From Prevotella sp. UBA7551 (GTDB lineage: Bacteria; Bacteroidota; Bacteroidia; Bacteroidales; Bacteroidaceae), in NCBI GenBank assembly GCA_002479145.1, contig DLLX01000054.1:18954-23991 (forward strand): a stretch of DNA of 5,038 nt, given 5' to 3'. Below the pieces are notes generated by a model, which did no database searches, had not been told where the DNA came from, and saw only the letters and a program-made list of their open reading frames with translations. The position numbers and the translations under genes were made by a program. Shown piece by piece: positions 1 through 5,038 of the stretch. Positions within the stretch are counted from its first letter, which is position 1. The number at the start of each line of letters is the position of its first letter.

Positions 1-1
1 A

Positions 2-169
2 AAGATGGAAAACGTCTCGTTCTTTGTCGATTTCGGTCTACTGACCGATTTGGTTTTAATTGTGCAGAACATTCCACGACTATTCTTCTTGGATGAGTTC
101 GAATGGAAGGGAGTACAAGGGGTATGTTTAGGTAAGGTTAAACGTGTTGAATTGTTATTGGGCCTATAA
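2..169 (+). CDS. Weak reading frame at the left edge, unrecognised
   Basis: On the plus strand a frame is open from the left edge to TAA at 167-169. It contains an ATG at 5 (MENVSFFVDFGLLTDLVLIV), giving 54 residues from that ATG. Codon choice is unremarkable and avoids AGA, AGG and ATA, which is mildly in favour of coding, but I recognise no family. A second plus frame (1-96, ending at TGA 94-96) and a minus frame also stay open to the edge, so the correct reading is undecided. It could be the tail of a gene convergent with the operon, or non-coding DNA. Confidence 0.15.
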   Translation, partial: KMENVSFFVDFGLLTDLVLIVQNIPRLFFLDEFEWKGVQGVCLGKVKRVELLLGL

Positions 170-173
170 TACG

Positions 174-240
174 AGAATTTTTAATTTAAAAATGAGAGAA
201 AAATAAATTAAAAATATCATATTTTTAATTTAAAAATATT
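174..240. repeat. AT-rich nested palindrome with a repeated 17-mer
   Basis: ATTTTTAATTTAAAAAT occurs identically at 177-193 and 221-237, 44 bases apart, and each copy is itself palindromic around its central base. Between and into the second copy, 204-217 is a perfect 14-base reverse complement of 219-232, centred on C218. The second copy also extends to 10-base arms at 219-239. The block is almost pure A and T. In RNA it would fold with flanking A- and U-runs in either direction, so a bidirectional terminator between the minus-strand operon and anything entering from the left is the simplest reading. A protein-binding site or remnant element is also possible. Confidence 0.6.
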
Positions 241-432
241 TTTACTCACTATTACTTTATAATGGCATAGAAGGCGAATCTCTATGGAAATCGTGCTATG
301 AAAGGCCAGATTTCGACATTCTTCCAAGAGCAAAGTATTTGATTTACTGCTATTGTATTTTGAAAAAAAATATGCCACTCATAGGATATCACTACAGCTT
401 GATGTTTATCCGTATTTTGCGGAAAGCAAAAG
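240..432. other. Gene-free stretch downstream of the operon
   Basis: Apart from the terminator-like element and the hairpin next to the exonuclease stop, I see no supported gene, RNA or repeat here. A plus-strand frame from 339 runs into the antisense of the exonuclease and has no recognisable content. Confidence 0.5.
363..383 (-). terminator. Weak terminator-like element downstream of the exonuclease
   Basis: On the minus strand a short stem TATG, AGTGG, CATA (371-383) runs directly into eight consecutive T residues (A8 at 363-370 on the plus strand). The position, about 50 bases after the exonuclease stop, and the T-run suit an intrinsic terminator, but four A/T-rich pairs are too weak to be convincing. 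A separate hairpin, TTTTGC/GCAAAA with a five-base loop (415-431), lies two bases past the stop codon and lacks a T-run. Confidence 0.25.
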
Positions 433-921
433 TCATAATATTTTCAGCGCAATGGCCGCACAAGCTTCTGCGTCGGCAAGGGCGTGGTGATGGCGTTTCA
501 AGTTGTAACCACATTTGGCTGCAATGACATCCAGATTGTGTCGTCCCTCTGGCCATACTCTGCGAGAGGCGATGCAGGTACAGTGGAACTCATAGTTGGG
601 GTAGTCCAACTGATAGACTCGGAACACTGCTTTAAGGCAACTTTCGTCGAAAGCCTTATTGTGTGCAACAAGTGGGAGACCATGAATTTTAGGTTCAATA
701 CTTGCCCAAACTTCAGGAAAGTTTGGAGCGCAACTTGTGTCGGCCTCTGTGAGTCCGTGTACCTGCGTGCAACGGTAGGTATAGTATTCTGGTTCGGGCC
801 TGATCAAGGAGTAGTACTGGTCCACTACTTTTCCACCCCGTACAATGACAACACCCACGGCACATACAGATGAGCGTTCAAAGTTGGCAGTCTCGAAGTC
901 TATCGCTGCAAAATCCTTCAT
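433..921 (-). CDS. DnaQ-like DEDDh 3'-5' exonuclease, single-domain
   Basis: This 162-residue protein should be a cytoplasmic metal-dependent 3'-5' exonuclease of the DnaQ / DNA polymerase III epsilon superfamily, removing nucleotides from DNA or RNA 3' ends. The sequence shows all three exonuclease motifs. Exo I is AIDFET with D8 and E10, Exo II is AHNKAFDESCL with H87 and D92, and Exo III is HHALADAEA with H145 and D150, which places it in the DEDDh subgroup. The length is just the catalytic domain: there is no polymerase-binding tail, BRCT domain or helicase part, so it is more likely a stand-alone repair or RNA-processing nuclease than the replicative proofreader. The ATG at 921 lies 27 bases after the upstream synthetase stop, and Exo I starts within eight residues of it, which supports this start. 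It is the last gene of the apparent operon. The family is sure; the substrate cannot be read from the sequence. Confidence 0.9.
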   Translation of the reverse strand: MKDFAAIDFETANFERSSVCAVGVVIVRGGKVVDQYYSLIRPEPEYYTYRCTQVHGLTEADTSCAPNFPEVWASIEPKIHGLPLVAHNKAFDESCLKAVFRVYQLDYPNYEFHCTCIASRRVWPEGRHNLDVIAAKCGYNLKRHHHALADAEACAAIALKIL

Positions 922-948
922 GAAATATTCTTTCGATCCTATTTCTTC

Positions 949-2610
949 TTATTTATATAGGTATCGCTTAATGCTCTTCTTAGGTGTTTTTTCAAACTCT
1001 TCCTCGACTACTTCGAAGCTGGCCACCTTGCTGTATGCGGGTACGACTTGGTTGAGTTGCAGTCGGTTTTGCTCCATCACCCCCTTTATCTCATCGTTGC
1101 TGAGTCCGAGACTCTTTGCTTCTTCGTAATCAGGGTGTACCAGGCCGACAAGCTTGTCGCCGCGTTGTACGACAATACTTTCTCCAACCAGTGGAAGCGA
1201 GTTGAGCTTATCCTCAATTTCCTCTGGATAAATATTTTGTCCATTGGATCCGAGGAGCATATTTTTTGAGCGTCCATTAATATAGACATTGCCATCAGCA
1301 TCCATGGTGCCGAGGTCGCCAGTGTGAAACCATCCCTCCTTGTCTATACAAGCTTTGGTGGCTTCAGGGTTCTTGTAGTAGCCCAGCATGACGTTTGGCC
1401 CTTTAGTAAGGATTTCTCCAGGTGTGTTAGCGGGGTCATTGCTGTCGATACGCACCTCTTGATGGTAAGCTGCTTGCCCACACGAACCTTTTGCGAACGT
1501 TTTCCAATCTCGGTAACAAATTATTGGCCCACATTCTGTTGCTCCATATCCCACGGTGTATGGGAATCTTATCTTACGTAAGAATGCCTCCACTTCACCA
1601 TTAAGTGCGGCTCCGCCTATAATGACCTCGTAAAGATTGCCTCCAAAAGCTTTGTTTACTTGTGTAAGAATGGCGGCGCATACCTTTTTGTTGATAACGG
1701 GCATGGCCATGAGCAACTTCATCTTATTAGTCTGTATTTTGGGAAACACCTTCTTGCGGATGATTTTTTCTATGACGAGGGGTACAGCTATCATAATCCG
1801 TGGCTTGACATCAGCCAGAGCTTGTGCTATGATGGCAGGTGAGGGGACGCGGTTCAAATAGTAGATGTGCATGCCCTTGAGAAACTCGAAGATAAATTCA
1901 AATGACATACCGTACATGTGTGCCATCGGCAAGATACTGATGACGTTATCTCCCCGTTTGAGAATTTTTCCCAATACATGAAAGGCGAAGTCTGCATTGC
2001 TCCACATAGAACGATAGGGTAGCATGACACCCTTAGACCGTCCGGTCGTGCCACTGGTATAGTTGATAAGTGCTATCTCGTCAGGACTTTCCTCATGATA
2101 ATAGTGGACATGCTGTTGACGGAAAAACTTCGGGTACCTCTGGCCGAACATTTCATTGAGATGCTCGCGGGCATAGGTAAGCTTTTCAGTTCGACTTACC
2201 ATGAGCGAATAGTCAGGTATGTAGATGATGCCTTCCAGGGCGGGCATCTTCGTTGCATCAATCTGTGTCGCGGCCACGTCACCAACGAAAAGAAGCTTCG
2301 CATCGCTGTGATTGACGATGTTGTGGATCTGCTCTGGGGTGAACTCGTGAAGAATGGGTACTGCTACCGCGCCATAGGTAAGAATGGCGAGGAATGCTGC
2401 TGCCCAGGCAGCGGAGTTTCTTCCGCAAAGGGCAATCTTATCTCCACGCTGCACGCCTGAGGCTTCAAACATAATATGCAGTTTCTCTATTTTGCGTGCC
2501 ACATCGTGATATTGTAGTGTCTTACCTTTGTAGTCGGTGAGCGAGTCGAGATCCCAATTGTCTATGATGCTCTTCTCAATGAGGGCGTTGAAGCTTGGAA
2601 TTTTTTCCAT
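949..2610 (-). CDS. Long-chain acyl-CoA synthetase-like AMP-binding enzyme (second paralogue)
   Basis: This is a 553-residue ANL-superfamily adenylating enzyme, probably a cytoplasmic acyl-CoA synthetase that activates a carboxylic acid with ATP to acyl-AMP and then transfers it to CoA. Visible core motifs in order are the phosphate loop YTSGTTGRSKG (184-194), the A5 motif YGATE (355-359), GWFHTGD with ribose-binding D432 (426-432), the hinge region NGRSKNML (445-452) and the C-terminal KTPKKSIKR with likely catalytic K548. The length suits a full enzyme, and no signal peptide or membrane segment is evident. I place the start at the ATG at 2610: it aligns residue for residue with the paralogue's start (both reach SFN at residues 6-8 and IEKS at 11-14), whereas a TTG at 2619 would add three residues. 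The gene follows its paralogue by 84 bases with no recognisable promoter between them, so it is probably co-transcribed. Its substrate is unknown; a fatty acid is the default family guess. Confidence 0.92.
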   Translation of the reverse strand: MEKIPSFNALIEKSIIDNWDLDSLTDYKGKTLQYHDVARKIEKLHIMFEASGVQRGDKIALCGRNSAAWAAAFLAILTYGAVAVPILHEFTPEQIHNIVNHSDAKLLFVGDVAATQIDATKMPALEGIIYIPDYSLMVSRTEKLTYAREHLNEMFGQRYPKFFRQQHVHYYHEESPDEIALINYTSGTTGRSKGVMLPYRSMWSNADFAFHVLGKILKRGDNVISILPMAHMYGMSFEFIFEFLKGMHIYYLNRVPSPAIIAQALADVKPRIMIAVPLVIEKIIRKKVFPKIQTNKMKLLMAMPVINKKVCAAILTQVNKAFGGNLYEVIIGGAALNGEVEAFLRKIRFPYTVGYGATECGPIICYRDWKTFAKGSCGQAAYHQEVRIDSNDPANTPGEILTKGPNVMLGYYKNPEATKACIDKEGWFHTGDLGTMDADGNVYINGRSKNMLLGSNGQNIYPEEIEDKLNSLPLVGESIVVQRGDKLVGLVHPDYEEAKSLGLSNDEIKGVMEQNRLQLNQVVPAYSKVASFEVVEEEFEKTPKKSIKRYLYK

Positions 2611-2694
2611 CTGTCGCAACTTGTTATCGTTATGTAAAAATAATCGTTACTTATAGCAGCACACCGCTTCTATGCGGGTGTATGTCTGATGCTT
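2611..2694 (-). other. Intergenic gap between the two synthetases with a small hairpin
   Basis: The 84 bases between the two synthetase genes contain no TAnnTTTG promoter on the minus strand. An inverted repeat at 2661-2681 (ACACCGC, six-base loop, GCGGGTGT) can form about seven pairs with one bulged G. The bases that follow it in the transcript are AT-rich but lack a proper T-tract, so it is a poor intrinsic terminator. It could be an mRNA processing or stability structure, or nothing. Confidence 0.35.
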
Positions 2695-4359
2695 TTAGGC
2701 ATTTTGGTAGAGGTAGCGTTTAATGCTCTTCTTGGGTGTCTTCTGAAATTCCTGCTCGTGAATTTGGATAGCAGACACTTTGCAGAAACTTGGCAGAAGC
2801 CCATTGAGCTGCTTTCGGTTCTCCTCCATTACGTCGTTAAGGTCGTTGATGGAGAAGCCAAGTAATTTGGCGGCATCCATGTCTGGATGCACAAGGCCGA
2901 CGAGCTTGTCTCCGCGTTGTATGATAACGCTTTCGCTGACCATCGTCATGGAATTGAGCTTATTTTCGATTTCTTCAGGATAGATATTTTGCCCGTTCGC
3001 ACTGAGAAGCATATTCTTGATGCGTCCTCGTACATACACATGTCCTTGGCTGTCCATGGTGGCTAAGTCGCCGGTATGAAACCATCCGTCCTTGTCAATC
3101 ACAGCGTCGGTGGCCTCCTTGTTTTTATAGTAGCCCAACATCAAGTTCATGCCGCGTGCAAGAATTTCACCGGGTACGTTGGCAGGGTCTTCGCTGGCAA
3201 TTTTGATTTCCATGTTTTCCACTACTTTTCCACAGGAGCTGACTACATAGTCTTTATAGTCACCGTAGGTGATGAGTGGGGCCGTCTCCGTCGTTCCGTA
3301 GGCCACTGCCAGAGGAAACCCGATATTGTGGAGGAAATCCTCCACCTCTCGATTTAATCCTGCTCCGCCGAACATTAACTCATAGAGCTGTCCACCGAAG
3401 ATGTTCTTCACTTGCTGGAGAATGCGTGACTTTATTTTCTTGTTCACCACCGGCATATTGAGAAGGAGATGGACACGGCGTTGCTGGATGAGCGGGAACA
3501 CCATCTTGCGGACGATTTTCTCGATTACCATTGGCACGGCAATGACAATCTTTGGGCGTACTTCGGCACAAACTTTCTGTATGAGAGAAGGGCTGGGAAG
3601 TCGAGTAAGGAAGAAAAGGTGGTTGCCGAAGCAGAAGTTGAAGATAAACTCCACCATCATTCCATACATATGTGCCATTGGGAGCGTGCAGAGCACGTTG
3701 TCACCAGGCTTCATATTGGGTCCCATACTGTGCATAGCCCACATCAAGTTACTCCAAAGTGCACGGTAGGGCAACATTACACCTTTTGAGAACCCAGTCG
3801 TTCCGCTCGTATAGTTAATAAGAGCTAACTCTTCAGGGGCATCTTGATGATAGCTAATATGTTCGGCATGAAAGCATTTTGGATACTTTTCTCCAAAGAG
3901 CTTGTTTATATGTTCGCGGGCGAAAGTAAGTTCTTCCGAGCGTGACATGGTCAGCGAGAAGTCTGGAAGATAAACGATGCCTTCAAGTGCGGGCATCTGT
4001 TCGGCATCCAACATCGGTGACACGACATCGCCGACAAAAAGCAGGCGTGCCTCAGAATGGTTGACAATATTATAAACCATTTCTGGTGTGAACTCATGCT
4101 GAATGGGTACTGCTACAGCTCCATAGGTGAGTGTGGCCAGGAATGCAGCTGCCCACATGGCGGAGTTGCGTCCGCAAAGCGCAATCTTTTCACCTTCTTT
4201 GATTCCGCTCCGCTGAAAAAGGATGTGCAGTTTGGCTATTTTTCGTGCCACATCATGATATTGCAAGGTGGCATCTTTATAGTCTGTCAGTGCATCCCTA
4301 TCCCAGTTGTCCTTGATGCTTTTTTCTATATATGAGTTGAAACTTTGTGTAGGCTTCAT
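2695..4359 (-). CDS. Long-chain acyl-CoA synthetase-like AMP-binding enzyme (first paralogue)
   Basis: This 554-residue paralogue of the next gene should also be a complete ATP-dependent acyl-CoA synthetase. It carries YTSGTTGFSKG (183-193), YGTTE (354-358), GWFHTGD with D431 (425-431), RGRIKNML (444-451) and KTPKKSIKR with likely catalytic K547. The two proteins align almost without gaps and look well over half identical by eye, so this is a tandem duplication. Differences include the residue after the phosphate loop (F190 versus R191) and the stretch after A5 (TAPLITYGD versus CGPIICYRD), which may affect substrate choice. The frame is open to another ATG at 4413, but I reject that start: it would lie inside the promoter's -33 element and add 18 residues absent from the paralogue. 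The ATG at 4359 sits about 20 bases downstream of the predicted transcription start. It is first in the operon, and the operator-like repeats immediately upstream suggest its expression is controlled. Confidence 0.93.
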   Translation of the reverse strand: MKPTQSFNSYIEKSIKDNWDRDALTDYKDATLQYHDVARKIAKLHILFQRSGIKEGEKIALCGRNSAMWAAAFLATLTYGAVAVPIQHEFTPEMVYNIVNHSEARLLFVGDVVSPMLDAEQMPALEGIVYLPDFSLTMSRSEELTFAREHINKLFGEKYPKCFHAEHISYHQDAPEELALINYTSGTTGFSKGVMLPYRALWSNLMWAMHSMGPNMKPGDNVLCTLPMAHMYGMMVEFIFNFCFGNHLFFLTRLPSPSLIQKVCAEVRPKIVIAVPMVIEKIVRKMVFPLIQQRRVHLLLNMPVVNKKIKSRILQQVKNIFGGQLYELMFGGAGLNREVEDFLHNIGFPLAVAYGTTETAPLITYGDYKDYVVSSCGKVVENMEIKIASEDPANVPGEILARGMNLMLGYYKNKEATDAVIDKDGWFHTGDLATMDSQGHVYVRGRIKNMLLSANGQNIYPEEIENKLNSMTMVSESVIIQRGDKLVGLVHPDMDAAKLLGFSINDLNDVMEENRKQLNGLLPSFCKVSAIQIHEQEFQKTPKKSIKRYLYQNA

Positions 4360-4426
4360 TGCACAGTCATAAAAAATTTGTGCAAAGGTATGGGATTTTA
4401 TGCACAGTGCCAAATGTATTGTGCAA
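4360..4426. promoter_or_regulatory. Twofold operator-like repeat overlapping the synthetase promoter
   Basis: The minus-strand pattern TTGCACAA, ten bases, ACTGTGCA occurs twice. One copy is at 4360-4385 (arms 4378-4385 and 4360-4367) and the other at 4401-4426 (arms 4419-4426 and 4401-4408). All 16 arm positions are identical between copies, the spacer sequences differ, and the period is exactly 41 bases, close to four helical turns. Within each copy the arms TGCACA and TGTGCA are inverted repeats, as expected for a dimeric regulator. The distal copy's spacer contains the -33 TTTG, and the proximal copy overlaps the -7 element and ends one base before the start codon. Such placement suits repression by occlusion. 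The bound protein is unknown. Confidence 0.6.
4383..4414 (-). promoter_or_regulatory. Bacteroidota-type core promoter for the synthetase operon
   Basis: Read on the minus strand, TTTG (4411-4414) is followed after exactly 20 bases by TACCTTTG (4383-4390). This matches the Bacteroidota housekeeping promoter form, a TTTG -33 element and a TAnnTTTG -7 element with roughly 19-21 bases between them. Transcription should start near 4377-4379, giving a leader of about 20 bases before the ATG at 4359. The promoter also decides the start codon of the first synthetase, because the in-frame ATG at 4413 would be upstream of the transcript. Confidence 0.8.
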
Positions 4427-4447
4427 TATTTCGTCCCTTTGTTGCAT

Positions 4448-4606
4448 TTAGAACGTGCCTATAGCTTTTAATTGATATAAAACTCCGAAAAGTTGATTAG
4501 TTTTTCTGTGTCTTTGCTCCTTCCAATAATTAGCTGAATTTGCCCGTGTGCTCCTCAGAAAGTTTTGAGTCAATCGAGTGGGGGAGTAGACTTTTAGTCT
4601 TGACAT
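4448..4606 (-). CDS. Possible small basic ORF between regulator and synthetase operon
   Basis: A 52-residue frame starts with ATG at 4606 (MSRLKVYSPTRL) and ends with TAA at 4448-4450. It is rich in Arg, Lys, Asn and Gln, and has no recognisable domain, signal peptide or membrane segment. It begins 26 bases after the regulator's stop and ends before the synthetase promoter. It has no clear ribosome-binding site and no promoter of its own that I can see. A frame of this length in about 190 bases of otherwise gene-free DNA can easily arise by chance, so I list it only as the sole coding candidate in that stretch. Confidence 0.15.
   Translation of the reverse strand: MSRLKVYSPTRLTQNFLRSTRANSANYWKEQRHRKTNQLFGVLYQLKAIGTF
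4588..4600. other. Small perfect hairpin after the AraC-type gene
   Basis: AGACT, TTT, AGTCT forms a five-pair stem with a three-base loop, 33 bases beyond the regulator's stop. No T-tract follows on the minus strand, so it is at best a weak terminator or an RNA 3'-end structure. Confidence 0.2.
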
Positions 4607-4632
4607 TTCAATGGAAGCATGGTTGAACGAGG

Positions 4633-5038
4633 TTATTTCTTCGCCATTTTTTGGAAATCGGATGGTGATATGCCCGTAATTTTCTTGAACGTGACGGTAA
4701 AATTAGACCGTGACTTGAACCCGAGTGATGCTGCTATGGCTTCTATCGTGAGGTTGCCATAGTGCTCTGGGTCGCCAAGGCGAAGACAAGCTTCCTTAAC
4801 CCGAGCTTCATTTAGCAGCATTCGGAAGTTTTTCTGGTAACGGTCATTGATCGTTTGTGACACATACTTATAATTGGAACCTATGCTGTCTGACAATTGC
4901 TGCAGAGAGAAGTCGGGTGAGCAGATGAGCTGTGTGTCATGCATTGCTGCGTCAATCTTTTCGCAAAGGTCGCTGATGCGGCTTTCATCCAGTCGTGACG
5001 CTCTCCGGTCTATCAGCTTTTCCTGTTTGTCCGCCTTG
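4633..5038 (-). CDS. AraC-family DNA-binding regulator, C-terminal part (runs off right edge)
   Basis: These 134 codons are the end of a transcription regulator whose start lies beyond the window. An ATG at 4944 is internal: the frame stays open for a further 31 codons to the edge and encodes sensible charged helix there. Two helix-turn-helix units of the AraC/XylS type are visible, one around FSLQQLSDSIGSNYKYVSQ (visible residues 43-61) and one around LTIEAIAASLGFKSRSNF (96-113), followed by the family signature KKITGISPSDF (118-128). Upstream of them, the charged stretch KADKQEKLIDRR could be a linker or coiled coil. In Bacteroidota this kind of domain often ends a long protein with TPRs, a membrane segment or a two-component sensor, which I cannot see here. 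It lies on the same strand as the synthetase operon and about 270 bases upstream of it, so it is a candidate regulator of that operon, but proximity is the only evidence. Confidence 0.88.
   Translation of the reverse strand, partial: KADKQEKLIDRRASRLDESRISDLCEKIDAAMHDTQLICSPDFSLQQLSDSIGSNYKYVSQTINDRYQKNFRMLLNEARVKEACLRLGDPEHYGNLTIEAIAASLGFKSRSNFTVTFKKITGISPSDFQKMAKK

Noticed and set aside
260..265. TATAAT on the plus strand resembling a sigma-70 -10 box
   Set aside because: No supported plus-strand gene lies downstream, there is no matching -35, and Bacteroidota promoters use a different consensus; the surrounding DNA is AT-rich.
339..527. 62-residue plus-strand frame overlapping the exonuclease 3' end
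   Set aside because: It is half antisense to the exonuclease, has no domain, and has no credible promoter or ribosome-binding site.
484..873. 129-residue plus-strand frame opposite the exonuclease
   Set aside because: It is the antisense of a gene with all three exonuclease motifs and has no recognisable domain.
2095..2460. 121-residue plus-strand frame inside the second synthetase
   Set aside because: It lies antisense to a conserved enzyme and reads as a shadow; similar shadows at 3401-3769, 3469-3789 and 4057-4335 were dropped for the same reason.
2611..2619. TTG start for the second synthetase, adding three residues
   Set aside because: The ATG at 2610 aligns exactly with the paralogue's start and is the more usual start codon.
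2661..2681. Intrinsic terminator between the synthetases
   Set aside because: The stem is bulged and not followed by a T-run, and no new promoter follows for the downstream gene, so operon continuity is more likely.

Overview
The window reads as a piece of a Bacteroidota chromosome, most likely Prevotella or a close relative. Three things point there. The best promoter has the Bacteroidota form, TTTG, 20 bases, then TAnnTTTG. The starts lack strong Shine-Dalgarno sequences. The AraC-type regulator domain is of the kind these bacteria carry at the end of long sensor proteins. The genus is an inference from style, not from a search.

All four convincing genes lie on the minus strand, so transcription runs from right to left. 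At the right edge (4633-5038) is the C-terminal end of an AraC-family DNA-binding protein whose start lies outside the window. An intergenic stretch of about 270 bases follows (4360-4632). Its distal part contains a core promoter overlapped by a twice-repeated inverted-repeat motif with an exact 41-base period. Next come two tandem paralogous acyl-CoA synthetase-like adenylating enzymes (2695-4359 and 949-2610; 554 and 553 residues), separated by 84 bases from stop to start. A short DnaQ-like DEDDh 3'-5' exonuclease (433-921) begins 27 bases after the second synthetase. The three genes look like one operon driven from the promoter at 4383-4414.

The left 432 bases hold no convincing gene. They contain a weak 54-codon reading frame at the edge, an extremely AT-rich nested palindrome with a repeated 17-mer (174-240), and some weak terminator-like structure downstream of the exonuclease.

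Functionally, the two synthetases probably activate carboxylic acids, likely fatty acids, to acyl-AMP and then acyl-CoA. Both keep every core ANL-superfamily motif, so both should be active, and they may divide the substrate range. The exonuclease has no obvious link to that chemistry. I see no CRISPR array, RNA gene, insertion sequence or clear mobile element. The window looks mostly like ordinary chromosome; the part most worth a second look is the promoter/operator architecture in front of the first synthetase.
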